The notes: generated by a model from the sequence alone, not told the origin. Counted from the first letter of the stretch, positions 10,137-21,771 are shown. The stretch: DNA of 64,000 bases from Myrica gale (GCA_963930655.1 OZ005608.1:12214001-12278000), one strand, 5' to 3'. Made by a program: numbers and translations.

Positions 10137-10255
10137 GGGTGCGATCATACCAGCACTAATGCACCGGATCCCATCAGAACTCCGCAGTTAAGCGTTCTTG
10201 GGCGAGAGTAGTACTAGGATGGGTGACCTCCTGGGAAGTCCTCGTGTTGCACCCC
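10137..10255 (+). rRNA. 5S rRNA: 5S rRNA gene, copy 26, G60T
   Basis: Third trimer paralogue of copy 20; the spacer has a private AAAACATCTTTC. Confidence 0.93.
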
Positions 10256-10533
10256 AACATCTTTTTTCCCGCCCCCGAGAAGATTTTCGTGCGGAAAAAA
10301 TATTTATCTGAACGGGATTAGATTTCCGCCGGTATTTGGAAACACTCCACTTTTCCGGTGCGAAAAAAGAAGACGAAAACTACATGACGAAATTTTGATT
10401 TTTCAAAAACTCGGATATTTTTTTGTAGCAATTCGGCGCGAAAAAGCTCTTTCAGCGACGTTGAATACCCGTGAATGGATGTATTTCCCCTGTGAGAGGG
10501 ATCCATATAAGAAATCATTGCAACAACCATAAC

Positions 10534-10652
10534 GGGTGCGATCATACCAGCACTAATGCACCGGATCCCATCAGAACTCCGCAGGTATGCGTGCTTGGAC
10601 GAGAGTAGTACTAGGATGTGTGACCTCCTGGGAAGTCCTCGTGTTGCACCCC
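10534..10652 (+). rRNA. 5S rRNA: 5S rRNA gene, copy 27, T52G A55T G66A G86T
   Basis: First member of the four-change class without G58A. Box A and box C are both altered, and helix IV loses G86-C91. q spacer. Confidence 0.9.
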
Positions 10653-10930
10653 AACATCTTTTTTCCCGCCCCCGAGAAGATTTTCGTGCGGAAAAAATAT
10701 TTATCTGAACGGGATTAGATTTCCGCCGGTATATGGAAACACTCCACTTTTCCGGTGCGAAAAAAGAAGACGAAAACTACATGGCGAACTTTTGATTTTT
10801 CAAAAACTCGGATATTTTTTTGTCGCAATTCGTTGCGAAAAACCTCTTTCAGCGACGTTGAATACCCGTGAATGGATGTATTTCCCCTGTGAGAGGGATC
10901 CATATAAGAAATCATTGCAACAAACATAAC

Positions 10931-11049
10931 GGGTGCGATCATACCAGCACTAATGCACCGGATCCCATCAGAACTTCGCAGTTAAGCGTGCTTGGGCGAG
11001 AGTAGTACTAGGATGGGCGACCTCCTGGGAAGTCCTCGTGTTGCACCCC
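10931..11049 (+). rRNA. 5S rRNA: 5S rRNA gene, copy 28, C46T T88C
   Basis: s spacer with TATATGG. Confidence 0.95.
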
Positions 11050-11327
11050 AACATCTTTTTTCCCGCCCCCGAGAAGATTTTCGTGCGGAAAAAATATTTA
11101 TCTGAACGGGATTAGATTTCCGCCGGTATTTGGAAACACTCCACTTTTCCGGTGCGAAAAAAGAAGACGAAAACTACATGACGAAATTTTGATTTTTCAA
11201 AAACTCGGATATTTTTTTGTACCAATTCGGCGCGAAAAAGCTCTTTCAGCGACGTTGAATACCCGTGAATGGATGTATTTCCCCTGTGAGAGGGATCCAT
11301 ATAAGAAATCATTGCAACAACCATAAC

Positions 11328-11446
11328 GGGTGCGATCATACCAGCACTAATGCACCGGATCCCATCAGAACTCCGCAGGTATGCGTGCTTGGACGAGAGT
11401 AGTACTAGGATGTGTGACCTCCTGGGAAGTCCTCGTGTTGCACCCC
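11328..11446 (+). rRNA. 5S rRNA: 5S rRNA gene, copy 29, T52G A55T G66A G86T
   Basis: q spacer with TTGTACCAATTC, shared only with copy 34. Confidence 0.9.
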
Positions 11447-11724
11447 AACATCTTTTTTCCCGCCCCCGAGAAGATTTTCGTGCGGAAAAAATATTTATCT
11501 GAACGGGATTAGATTTCCGCCGGTATATGGAAACACTCCACTTTTCCGGTGCGAAAAAAGAAGACGAAAACTACGTGGCGAACTTTTGATTTTTCAAAAA
11601 CTCGGATATTTTTTTGTCGCAATTCGTTGCGAAAAACCTCTTTCAGCGACGTTGAATACCCGTGAATGGATGTATTTCCCCTGTGAGAGGGATCCATATA
11701 AGAAATCATTGCAACAAACATAAC

Positions 11725-11843
11725 GGGTGCGATCATACCAGCACTAATGCACCGGATCCCATCAGAACTTCGCAGTTAAGCGTGCTTGGGCGAGAGTAGT
11801 ACTAGGATGGGCGACCTCCTGGGAAGTCCTCGTGTTGCACCCC
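11725..11843 (+). rRNA. 5S rRNA: 5S rRNA gene, copy 30, C46T T88C
   Basis: s spacer with CTACGTGGCG, shared only with copy 35. Confidence 0.95.
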
Positions 11844-12121
11844 AACATCTTTTTTCCCGCCCCCGAGAAGATTTTCGTGCGGAAAAAATATTTATCTGAA
11901 CGGGATTAGATTTCCGCCGGTATTTGGAAACACTCCACTTTTCCGGTGCGAAAAAAGAAGACGAAAACTACATGACGAAATTTTGATTTTTCAAAAACTC
12001 GGATATTTTTTTGTAGCAATTCGGCGCGAAAAAGCTCTTTCAGCGACGTTGAATACCCGTGAATGGATGTATTTCCCCTGTGAGAGGGATCCATATAAGA
12101 AATCATTGCAACAACCATAAC

Positions 12122-12240
12122 GGGTGCGATCATACCAGCACTAATGCACCGGATCCCATCAGAACTCCGCAGTTAAGCGTGCTTGGGCGAGAGTAGTACT
12201 AGGATGGGTGACCTCCTGGGAAGTCCTCGTGTTGCACCCC
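12122..12240 (+). rRNA. 5S rRNA: 5S rRNA gene, copy 31, consensus
   Basis: Consensus gene behind a q spacer, within a run of variants. Confidence 0.97.
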
Positions 12241-12519
12241 AACATCTTTTTTCCCGCCCCCGAGAAGATTTTCGTGCGGAAAAAATATTTATCTGAACGG
12301 GATTAGATTTCCGCCGGTATTTGGAAACACTCTCACTTTTCCGGTGCGAAAAAAGAAGACGAAAACTACATGACGAAATTTTGATTTTTCAAAAACTCGG
12401 ATATTTTTTTGTCGCCATTCGGCGCGAAAAAGCTCTTTCAGCGACGTTGAATACCCGTGAATGGATGTATTTCCCCTGTGAGAGGGATCCATATAAGAAA
12501 TCATTGCAACAACCATAAC

Positions 12520-12638
12520 GGGTGCGATCATACCAGCACTAATGCACCGGATCCCATCAGAACTCCGCAGGTATGCGTGATTGGACGAGAGTAGTACTAG
12601 GATGTGTGACCTCCTGGGAAGTCCTCGTGTTGCACCCC
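12520..12638 (+). rRNA. 5S rRNA: 5S rRNA gene, copy 32, T52G A55T C61A G66A G86T
   Basis: C61A is private and breaks G17-C61 of helix II, so this is among the most altered full-length genes. r spacer with one extra base (398-bp interval); followed by TTTTTTCCAGCCC. Confidence 0.88.
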
Positions 12639-12916
12639 AACATCTTTTTTCCAGCCCCCGAGAAGATTTTCGTGCGGAAAAAATATTTATCTGAACGGGA
12701 TTAGATTTCCGCCGGTATATGGAAACACTCCACTTTTCCGGTGCGAAAAAAGAAGACGAAAACTACATGGCGAACTTTTGATTTTTCAAAAACTCGGATA
12801 TTTTTTTGTCGCAATTCGTTGCGAAAAACCTCTTTCAGCGACGTTGAATACCCGTGAATGGATGTATTTCCCCTGTGAGAGGGATCCATATAAGAAATCA
12901 TTGCAACAAACATAAC

Positions 12917-13035
12917 GGGTGCGATCATACCAGCACTAATGCACCGGATCCCATCAGAACTTCGCAGTTAAGCGTGCTTGGGCGAGAGTAGTACTAGGAT
13001 GGGCGACCTCCTGGGAAGTCCTCGTGTTGCACCCC
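12917..13035 (+). rRNA. 5S rRNA: 5S rRNA gene, copy 33, C46T T88C
   Basis: s spacer; closes the first 1986-bp pentamer. Confidence 0.95.
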
Positions 13036-13313
13036 AACATCTTTTTTCCCGCCCCCGAGAAGATTTTCGTGCGGAAAAAATATTTATCTGAACGGGATTA
13101 GATTTCCGCCGGTATTTGGAAACACTCCACTTTTCCGGTGCGAAAAAAGAAGACGAAAACTACATGACGAAATTTTGATTTTTCAAAAACTCGGATATTT
13201 TTTTGTACCAATTCGGCGCGAAAAAGCTCTTTCAGCGACGTTGAATACCCGTGAATGGATGTATTTCCCCTGTGAGAGGGATCCATATAAGAAATCATTG
13301 CAACAACCATAAC

Positions 13314-13432
13314 GGGTGCGATCATACCAGCACTAATGCACCGGATCCCATCAGAACTCCGCAGGTATGCGTGCTTGGACGAGAGTAGTACTAGGATGTG
13401 TGACCTCCTGGGAAGTCCTCGTGTTGCACCCC
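13314..13432 (+). rRNA. 5S rRNA: 5S rRNA gene, copy 34, T52G A55T G66A G86T
   Basis: Pentamer paralogue of copy 29 (TTGTACCAATTC). Confidence 0.9.
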
Positions 13433-13710
13433 AACATCTTTTTTCCCGCCCCCGAGAAGATTTTCGTGCGGAAAAAATATTTATCTGAACGGGATTAGAT
13501 TTCCGCCGGTATATGGAAACACTCCACTTTTCCGGTGCGAAAAAAGAAGACGAAAACTACGTGGCGAACTTTTGATTTTTCAAAAACTCGGATATTTTTT
13601 TGTCGCAATTCGTTGCGAAAAACCTCTTTCAGCGACGTTGAATACCCGTGAATGGATGTATTTCCCCTGTGAGAGGGATCCATATAAGAAATCATTGCAA
13701 CAAACATAAC

Positions 13711-13829
13711 GGGTGCGATCATACCAGCACTAATGCACCGGATCCCATCAGAACTTCGCAGTTAAGCGTGCTTGGGCGAGAGTAGTACTAGGATGGGCGA
13801 CCTCCTGGGAAGTCCTCGTGTTGCACCCC
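13711..13829 (+). rRNA. 5S rRNA: 5S rRNA gene, copy 35, C46T T88C
   Basis: Pentamer paralogue of copy 30 (CTACGTGGCG). Confidence 0.95.
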
Positions 13830-14107
13830 AACATCTTTTTTCCCGCCCCCGAGAAGATTTTCGTGCGGAAAAAATATTTATCTGAACGGGATTAGATTTC
13901 CGCCGGTATTTGGAAACACTCCACTTTTCCGGTGCGAAAAAAGAAGACGAAAACTACATGACGAAATTTTGATTTTTCAAAAACTCGGATATTTTTTTGT
14001 AGCAATTCGGCGCGAAAAAGCTCTTTCAGCGACGTTGAATACCCGTGAATGGATGTATTTCCCCTGTGAGAGGGATCCATATAAGAAATCATTGCAACAA
14101 CCATAAC

Positions 14108-14226
14108 GGGTGCGATCATACCAGCACTAATGCACCGGATCCCATCAGAACTCCGCAGTTAAGCGTGCTTGGGCGAGAGTAGTACTAGGATGGGTGACCT
14201 CCTGGGAAGTCCTCGTGTTGCACCCC
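14108..14226 (+). rRNA. 5S rRNA: 5S rRNA gene, copy 36, consensus
   Basis: Pentamer paralogue of copy 31. Last unaltered gene before domain 2, about 15 kb away. Confidence 0.97.
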
Positions 14227-14505
14227 AACATCTTTTTTCCCGCCCCCGAGAAGATTTTCGTGCGGAAAAAATATTTATCTGAACGGGATTAGATTTCCGC
14301 CGGTATTTGGAAACACTCTCACTTTTCCGGTGCGAAAAAAGAAGACGAAAACTACATGACGAAATTTTGATTTTTCAAAAACTCGGATATTTTTTTGTCG
14401 CCATTCGGCGCGAAAAAGCTCTTTCAGCGACGTTGAATACCCGTGAATGGATGTATTTCCCCTGTGAGAGGGATCCATATAAGAAATCATTGCAACAACC
14501 ATAAC

Positions 14506-14624
14506 GGGTGCGATCATACCAGCACTAATGCACCGGATCCCATCAGAACTCCGCAGGTATGCGTGCTTGGACGAGAGTAGTACTAGGATGTGTGACCTCC
14601 TGGGAAGTCCTCGTGTTGCACCCC
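14506..14624 (+). rRNA. 5S rRNA: 5S rRNA gene, copy 37, T52G A55T G66A G86T
   Basis: Paralogue of copy 32 without C61A; r spacer with the extra base. Confidence 0.9.
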
Positions 14625-14902
14625 AACATCTTTTTTCCAGCCCCCGAGAAGATTTTCGTGCGGAAAAAATATTTATCTGAACGGGATTAGATTTCCACCG
14701 GTATATGGAAACACTCCACTTTTCCGGTGCGAAAAAAGAAGACGAAAACTACATGGCGAACTTTTGATTTTTCAAAAACTCGGATATTTTTTTGTCGCAA
14801 TTCGTTGCGAAAAACCTCTTTCAGCGACGTTGAATACCCGTGAATGGATGTATTTCCCCTGTGAGAGGGATCCATATAAGAAATCATTGCAACAAACATA
14901 AC

Positions 14903-15021
14903 GGGTGCGATCATACCAGCACTAATGCACCGGATCCCATCAGAACTTCGCAGTTAAGCGTGCTTGGGCGAGAGTAGTACTAGGATGGGCGACCTCCTGG
15001 GAAGTCCTCGTGTTGCACCCC
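14903..15021 (+). rRNA. 5S rRNA: 5S rRNA gene, copy 38, C46T T88C
   Basis: s spacer with a private TTTCCACCGG (G to A in a CpG). Confidence 0.95.
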
Positions 15022-15299
15022 AACATCTTTTTTCCCGCCCCCGAGAAGATTTTCGTGCGGAAAAAATATTTATCTGAACGGGATTAGATTTCCGCCGGTA
15101 TTTGGAAACACTCCACTTTTCCGGTGCGAAAAAAGAAGACGAAAACTACATGACGAAATTTTGATTTTTCAAAAACTCGGATATTTTTTTGTAGCAATTC
15201 GGCGCGAAAAAGCTCTTTCAGCGACGTTGAATACCCGTGAATGGATGTATTTCCCCTGTGAGAGGGATCCATATAAGAAATCATTGCAACAACCATAAC

Positions 15300-15418
15300 G
15301 GGTGCGATCATACCAGCACTAATGCACCGGATCCCATCAGAACTCCGCAGTTGAGCGTGCTTGGGCGAGAGTAGTACTAGGATGGGTGACCTCCTGGGAA
15401 GTCCTCGTGTTGCACCCC
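15300..15418 (+). rRNA. 5S rRNA: 5S rRNA gene, copy 39, A54G
   Basis: Otherwise consensus. A54G is in box A (TTGAGC) and was seen only here. q spacer. Confidence 0.94.
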
Positions 15419-15697
15419 AACATCTTTTTTCCCGCCCCCGAGAAGATTTTCGTGCGGAAAAAATATTTATCTGAACGGGATTAGATTTCCGCCGGTATTT
15501 GGAAACACTCTCACTTTTCCGGTGCGAAAAAAGAAGACGAAAACTACATGACGAAATTTTGATTTTTCAAAAACTCGGATATTTTTTTGTCGCCATTCGG
15601 CGCGAAAAAGCTCTTTCAGCGACGTTGAATACCCGTGAATGGATGTATTTCCCCTGTGAGAGGGATCCATATAAGAAATCATTGCAACAACCATAAC

Positions 15698-15816
15698 GGG
15701 TGCGATCATACCAGCACTAATGCACCGGATCCCATCAGAACTCCGCAGGTATGCGTGCTTGGACGAGAGTAGTACTAGGATGTGTGACCTCCTGGGAAGT
15801 CCTCGTGTTGCACCCC
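15698..15816 (+). rRNA. 5S rRNA: 5S rRNA gene, copy 40, T52G A55T G66A G86T
   Basis: r spacer with the extra base, as in copies 32 and 37, but followed by the normal CCCGCCC. Confidence 0.9.
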
Positions 15817-16094
15817 AACATCTTTTTTCCCGCCCCCGAGAAGATTTTCGTGCGGAAAAAATATTTATCTGAACGGGATTAGATTTCCGCCGGTATATGG
15901 AAACACTCCACTTTTCCGGTGCGAAAAAAGAAGACGAAAACTACATGGCGAACTTTTGATTTTTCAAAAACTCGGATATTTTTTTGTCGCAATTCGTTGC
16001 GAAAAACCTCTTTCAGCGACGTTGAATACCCGTGAATGGATGTATTTCCCCTGTGAGAGGGATCCATATAAGAAATCATTGCAACAAACATAAC

Positions 16095-16213
16095 GGGTGC
16101 GATCATACCAGCACTAATGCACCGGATCCCATCAGAACTCCGCAGGTATGCGTGCTTGGACGAGAGTAGTACTAGGATGTGTGACCTCCTGGGAAGTCCT
16201 CGTGTTGCACCCC
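16095..16213 (+). rRNA. 5S rRNA: 5S rRNA gene, copy 41, T52G A55T G66A G86T
   Basis: Unusual pairing: an s spacer in front of a four-change gene, suggesting exchange near the gene start. Followed by TTTTTTCTCGCCC and TTTTCATGCGG. Confidence 0.9.
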
Positions 16214-16491
16214 AACATCTTTTTTCTCGCCCCCGAGAAGATTTTCATGCGGAAAAAATATTTATCTGAACGGGATTAGATTTCCGCCGGTATTTGGAAA
16301 CACTCCACTTTTCCGGTGCGAAAAAAGAAGACGAAAACTACATGACGAAATTTTGATTTTTCAAAAACTCGGATATTTTTTTGTCGCCATTCGGCGCGAA
16401 AAAGCTCTTTCAGCGACGTTGAATACCCGTGAATGGATGTATTTCCCCTGTGAGAGGGATCCATATAAGAAATCATTGCAACAACCATAAC

Positions 16492-16610
16492 GGGTGCGAT
16501 CATACCAGCACTAATGCACCGGATCCCATCAGAACTCCGCAGGTATGCGTGCTTGGACGAGAGTAGTACTAGGATGTGTGACCTCCTGGGAAGTCCTCGT
16601 GTTGCACCCC
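16492..16610 (+). rRNA. 5S rRNA: 5S rRNA gene, copy 42, T52G A55T G66A G86T
   Basis: r spacer of normal length, so copies 40-42 are three four-change genes in a row. Confidence 0.9.
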
Positions 16611-16888
16611 AACATCTTTTTTCCCGCCCCCGAGAAGATTTTCGTGCGGAAAAAATATTTATCTGAACGGGATTAGATTTCCGCCGGTATATGGAAACAC
16701 TCCACTTTTCCGGTGCGAAAAAAGAAGACGAAAACTACATGGCGAACTTTTGATTTTTCAAAAACTCGGATATTTTTTTGTCGCAATTCGTTGCGAAAAA
16801 CCTCTTTCAGCGACGTTGAATACCCGTGAATGGATGTATTTCCCCTGTGAGAGGGATCCATATAAGAAATCATTGCAACAAACATAAC

Positions 16889-17007
16889 GGGTGCGATCAT
16901 ACCAGCACTAATGCAACGGATCCCATCAGAACTTCGCAGCTAAGCGTGCTTGGGCGAGAGTAGTACTAGGATGGGCGACCTCCTGGGAAGTCCTCGTGTT
17001 GCACCCC
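16889..17007 (+). rRNA. 5S rRNA: 5S rRNA gene, copy 43, C28A C46T T52C T88C
   Basis: T52C hits the same box A base that is G in the four-change class. s spacer; opens the 3176-bp octamer. Confidence 0.92.
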
Positions 17008-17285
17008 AACATCTTTTTTCCCGCCCCCGAGAAGATTTTCGTGCGGAAAAAATATTTATCTGAACGGGATTAGATTTCCGCCGCTATTTGGAAACACTCC
17101 ACTCTTCCGGTGCGAAAAAAGAAGACGAAAACTAAATGACGAAATTTTGATTTTTCAAAAACTCGGATATTTTTTTGTCGCAATTCGTTGCGAAAAACCT
17201 CTTTCAGCGACGTTGAATACCCGTGAATGGATGTATTTCCCCTGTGAGAGGGATCCATATAAGAAATCATTGCAACAAACATAAC

Positions 17286-17404
17286 GGGTGCGATCATACC
17301 AGCACTAATGCACCGGATCCCATCAGAACTTCGCAGTTAAGCGTGCTTGGGCGAGAGTAGTACTAGGATGGGCGACCTCCTGGGAAGTCCTCGTGTTGCA
17401 CCCC
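17286..17404 (+). rRNA. 5S rRNA: 5S rRNA gene, copy 44, C46T T88C
   Basis: t spacer with CCGCTATTTGG, a private CACTCTTCC, and CTAAATGACG. Confidence 0.95.
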
Positions 17405-17682
17405 AACATCTTTTTTCCCGCCCCCGAGAAGATTTTCGTGCGGAAAAAATATTTATCTGAACGGGATTAGATTTCCGCCGGTATTTGGAAACACTCCACT
17501 TTTCCGGTGCGAAAAAAGAAGACGAAAACTACATGACGAAATTTTGATTTTTCAAAAACTCGGATATTTTTTTGTAGCAATTCGGCGCGAAAAAGCTCTT
17601 TCAGCGACGTTGAATACCCGTGAATGGATGTATTTCCCCTGTGAGAGGGATCCATATAAGAAATCATTGCAACAACCATAAC

Positions 17683-17801
17683 GGGTGCGATCATACCAGC
17701 ACTAATGCACCGGATCCCATCAGAACTCCGCAGTTAAGCGTGCTTGGACGAGAGTAGTACTAGGATGTGTGACCTCCTGGGAAGTCCTCGTGTTGCACCC
17801 C
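17683..17801 (+). rRNA. 5S rRNA: 5S rRNA gene, copy 45, G66A G86T
   Basis: Box A intact, but box C and helix IV altered. q spacer; followed by CTCGCCC and TTTTCATGCGG, the usual flank of this class. Confidence 0.92.
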
Positions 17802-18079
17802 AACATCTTTTTTCTCGCCCCCGAGAAGATTTTCATGCGGAAAAAATATTTATCTGAACGGGATTAGATTTCCGCCGGTATTTGGAAACACTCCACTTTT
17901 CCGGTGCGAAAAAAGAAGACGAAAACTACATGACGAAATTTTGATTTTTCAAAAACTCGGATATTTTTTTGTCGCAATTCGTTGCGAAAAACCTCTTTCA
18001 GCGACGTTGAATACCCGTGAATGGATGTATTTCCCCTGTGAGAGGGATCCATATAAGAAATCATTGCAACAAACATAAC

Positions 18080-18198
18080 GGGTGCGATCATACCAGCACT
18101 AATGCACCGGATCCCATCAGAACTTCGCAGTTAAGCGTGCTTGGGCGAGAGTAGTACTAGGATGGGCGACCTCCTGGGAAGTCCTCGTGTTGCACCCC
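18080..18198 (+). rRNA. 5S rRNA: 5S rRNA gene, copy 46, C46T T88C
   Basis: t spacer. Confidence 0.95.
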
Positions 18199-18476
18199 AA
18201 CATCTTTTTTCCCGCCCCCGAGAAGATTTTCGTGCGGAAAAAATATTTATCTGAACGGGATTAGATTTCCGCCGGTATTTGGAAACACTCCACTTTTCCG
18301 GTGCGAAAAAAGAAGACGAAAACTACATGACGAAATTTTGATTTTTCAAAAACTCGGATATTTTTTTGTAGCAATTCGGCGCGAAAAAGCTCTTTCAGCG
18401 ACGTTGAATACCCGTGAATGGATGTATTTCCCCTGTGAGAGGGATCCATATAAGAAATCATTGCAACAACCATAAC

Positions 18477-18595
18477 GGGTGCGATCATACCAGCACTAAT
18501 GCACCGGATCCCATCAGAACTCCGCAGTTAAGCGTGCTTGGACGAGAGTAGTACTAGGATGTGTGACCTCCTGGGAAGTCCTCGTGTTGCACCCC
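18477..18595 (+). rRNA. 5S rRNA: 5S rRNA gene, copy 47, G66A G86T
   Basis: q spacer; the downstream flank has a private TTTTCTTGCGG. Confidence 0.92.
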
Positions 18596-18873
18596 AACAT
18601 CTTTTTTCTCGCCCCCGAGAAGATTTTCTTGCGGAAAAAATATTTATCTGAACGGGATTAGATTTCCGCCGGTATTTGGAAACACTCCACTTTTCCGGTG
18701 CGAAAAAAGAAGACGAAAACTACATGACGAAATTTTGATTTTTCAAAAACTCGGATATTTTTTTGTCGCAATTCGTTGCGAAAAACCTCTTTCAGCGACG
18801 TTGAATACCCGTGAATGGATGTATTTCCCCTGTGAGAGGGATCCATATAAGAAATCATTGCAACAAACATAAC

Positions 18874-18992
18874 GGGTGCGATCATACCAGCACTAATGCA
18901 CCGGATCCCATCAGAACTTCGCAGTTAAGCGTGCTTGGGCGAGAGTAGTACTAGGATGGGCGACCTCCTGGGAAGTCCTCGTGTTGCACCCC
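18874..18992 (+). rRNA. 5S rRNA: 5S rRNA gene, copy 48, C46T T88C
   Basis: t spacer. Confidence 0.95.
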
Positions 18993-19270
18993 AACATCTT
19001 TTTTCCCGCCCCCGAGAAGATTTTCGTGCGGAAAAAATATTTATCTGAACGGGATTAGATTTCCGCCGGTATTTGGAAACACTCCACTTTTCCGGTGCGA
19101 AAAAAGAAGACGAAAACTACATGACGAAATTTTGATTTTTCAAAAACTCGGATATTTTTTTGTAGCAATTCGGCGCGAAAAAGCTCTTTCAGCGACGTTG
19201 AATACCCGTGAATGGATGTATTTCCCCTGTGAGAGGGATCCATATAAGAAATCATTGCAACAACCATAAC

Positions 19271-19389
19271 GGGTGCGATCATACCAGCACTAATGCACCG
19301 GATCCCATCAGAACTCCGCAGTTAAGCGTGCTTGGACGAGAGTAGTACTAGGATGTGTGACCTCCTGGGAAGTCCTCGTGTTGCACCCC
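19271..19389 (+). rRNA. 5S rRNA: 5S rRNA gene, copy 49, G66A G86T
   Basis: q spacer; CTCGCCC and CATGCGG flank. Confidence 0.92.
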
Positions 19390-19667
19390 AACATCTTTTT
19401 TCTCGCCCCCGAGAAGATTTTCATGCGGAAAAAATATTTATCTGAACGGGATTAGATTTCCGCCGGTATTTGGAAACACTCCACTTTTCCGGTGCGAAAA
19501 AAGAAGACGAAAACTACATGACGAAATTTTGATTTTTCAAAAACTCGGATATTTTTTTGTCGCCATTCGGCGCGAAAAAGCTCTTTCAGCGACGTTGAAT
19601 ACCCGTGAATGGATGTATTTCCCCTGTGAGAGGGATCCATATAAGAAATCATTGCAACAACCATAAC

Positions 19668-19786
19668 GGGTGCGATCATACCAGCACTAATGCACCGGAT
19701 CCCATCAGAACTCCGCAGGTATGCGTGCTTGGACGAGAGTAGTACTAGGATGTGTGACCTCCTGGGAAGTCCTCGTGTTGCACCCC
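19668..19786 (+). rRNA. 5S rRNA: 5S rRNA gene, copy 50, T52G A55T G66A G86T
   Basis: r spacer; closes the first octamer. Confidence 0.9.
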
Positions 19787-20064
19787 AACATCTTTTTTCC
19801 CGCCCCCGAGAAGATTTTCGTGCGGAAAAAATATTTATCTGAACGGGATTAGATTTCCGCCGGTATATGGAAACACTCCACTTTTCCGGTGCGAAAAAAG
19901 AAGACGAAAACTACATGGCGAACTTTTGATTTTTCAAAAACTCGGATATTTTTTTGTCGCAATTCGTTGCGAAAAACCTCTTTCAGCGACGTTGAATACC
20001 CGTGAATGGATGTATTTCCCCTGTGAGAGGGATCCATATAAGAAATCATTGCAACAAACATAAC

Positions 20065-20183
20065 GGGTGCGATCATACCAGCACTAATGCAACGGATCCC
20101 ATCAGAACTTCGCAGCTAAGCGTGCTTGGGCGAGAGTAGTACTAGGATGGGCGACCTCCTGGGAAGTCCTCGTGTTGCACCCC
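20065..20183 (+). rRNA. 5S rRNA: 5S rRNA gene, copy 51, C28A C46T T52C T88C
   Basis: Octamer paralogue of copy 43; s spacer. Confidence 0.92.
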
Positions 20184-20461
20184 AACATCTTTTTTCCCGC
20201 CCCCGAGAAGATTTTCGTGCGGAAAAAATATTTATCTGAACGGGATTAGATTTCCGCCGCTATTTGGAAACACTCCACTTTTCCGGTGCGAAAAAAGAAG
20301 ACGAAAACTAAATGACGAAATTTTGATTTTTCAAAAACTCGGATATTCTTTTGTCGCAATTCGGCGCGATAAACCTCTTTCAGCGACGTTGAATACCCGT
20401 GAATGGATGTATTTCCCCTGTGAGAGGGATCCATATAAGAAATCATTGCAACAAACATAAC

Positions 20462-20580
20462 GGGTGCGATCATACCAGCACTAATGCACCGGATCCCATC
20501 AGAACTCCGCAGTTAAGCGTTCTTGGGCGAGAGTAGTACTAGGATGGGTGACCTCCTGGGAAGTCCTCGTGTTGCACCCC
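20462..20580 (+). rRNA. 5S rRNA: 5S rRNA gene, copy 52, G60T
   Basis: p-like spacer with CTAAATGACG, ATATTCTTTTG and a private GCGATAAACC. Replaces the C46T/T88C gene found at this place in the first octamer. Confidence 0.93.
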
Positions 20581-20858
20581 AACATCTTTTTTCCCGCCCC
20601 CGAGAAGATTTTCGTGCGGAAAAAATATTTATCTGAACGGGATTAGATTTCCGCCGGTATTTGGAAACACTCCACTTTTCCGGTGCGAAAAAAGAAGACG
20701 AAAACTACATGACGAAATTTTGATTTTTCAAAAACTCGGATATTTTTTTGTAGCAATTCGGCGCGAAAAAGCTCTTTCAGCGACGTTGAATACCCGTGAA
20801 TGGATGTATTTCCCCTGTGAGAGGGATCCATATAAGAAATCATTGCAACAACCATAAC

Positions 20859-20977
20859 GGGTGCGATCATACCAGCACTAATGCACCGGATCCCATCAGA
20901 ACTCCGCAGTTAAGCGTGCTTGGACGAGAGTAGTACTAGGATGTGTGACCTCCTGGGAAGTCCTCGTGTTGCACCCC
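20859..20977 (+). rRNA. 5S rRNA: 5S rRNA gene, copy 53, G66A G86T
   Basis: q spacer. The downstream flank mixes CCCGCCC with CATGCGG, unlike other members of the class. Confidence 0.92.
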
Positions 20978-21255
20978 AACATCTTTTTTCCCGCCCCCGA
21001 GAAGATTTTCATGCGGAAAAAATATTTATCTGAACGGGATTAGATTTCCGCCGGTATTTGGAAACACTCCACTTTTCCGGTGCGAAAAAAGAAGACGAAA
21101 ACTACATGACGAAATTTTGATTTTTCAAAAACTCGGATATTTTTTTGTCGCAATTCGTTGCGAAAAACCTCTTTCAGCGACGTTGAATACCCGTGAATGG
21201 ATGTATTTCCCCTGTGAGAGGGATCCATATAAGAAATCATTGCAACAAACATAAC

Positions 21256-21374
21256 GGGTGCGATCATACCAGCACTAATGCACCGGATCCCATCAGAACT
21301 TCGCAGTTAAGCGTGCTTGGGCGAGAGTAGTACTAGGATGGGCGACCTCCTGGGAAGTCCTCGTGTTGCACCCC
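21256..21374 (+). rRNA. 5S rRNA: 5S rRNA gene, copy 54, C46T T88C
   Basis: t spacer; octamer paralogue of copy 46. Confidence 0.95.
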
Positions 21375-21652
21375 AACATCTTTTTTCCCGCCCCCGAGAA
21401 GATTTTCGTGCGGAAAAAATATTTATCTGAACGGGATTAGATTTCCGCCGGTATTTGGAAACACTCCACTTTTCCGGTGCGAAAAAAGAAGACGAAAACT
21501 ACATGACGAAATTTTGATTTTTCAAAAACTCGGATATTTTTTTGTAGCAATTCGGCGCGAAAAAGCTCTTTCAGCGACGTTGAATACCCGTGAATGGATG
21601 TATTTCCCCTGTGAGAGGGATCCATATAAGAAATCATTGCAACAACCATAAC

Positions 21653-21771
21653 GGGTGCGATCATACCAGCACTAATGCACCGGATCCCATCAGAACTCCG
21701 CAGTTAAGCGTGCTTGGACGAGAGTAGTACTAGGATGTGTGACCTCCTGGGAAGTCCTCGTGTTGCACCCC
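21653..21771 (+). rRNA. 5S rRNA: 5S rRNA gene, copy 55, G66A G86T
   Basis: q spacer; CTCGCCC and CATGCGG flank. Confidence 0.92.

Larger units (their letters stand above)
6683..10255 (+). repeat. HOR: three 1191-bp trimers
   Basis: Blocks 6683-7873, 7874-9064 and 9065-10255 each hold an s unit with TATATAA and T88C, an s unit with C28A/C46T/T88C and CCGCTATATGG, and a p unit with ATATTCTTTTG and G60T. The first unit of the first block lacks C46T. Copy 17 just before also carries G60T. Confidence 0.92.
11050..15021 (+). repeat. HOR: two 1986-bp pentamers
   Basis: 11050-13035 and 13036-15021 share unit order and rare marks: TTGTACCAATTC in the first unit, CTACGTGGCG in the second, a consensus gene in the third, the extra base (CTCTCAC) in the fourth, and TTTTTTCCAGCCC after it. 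A third, partial series starts at 15022 (copies 39-41). Confidence 0.9.

Noticed and set aside
1405..15696. Plus-strand frames of 60-65 codons over some domain 1 genes and spacers
   Set aside because: Chance frames opened by T21G or by the extra base in 398-bp units; no plausible protein.
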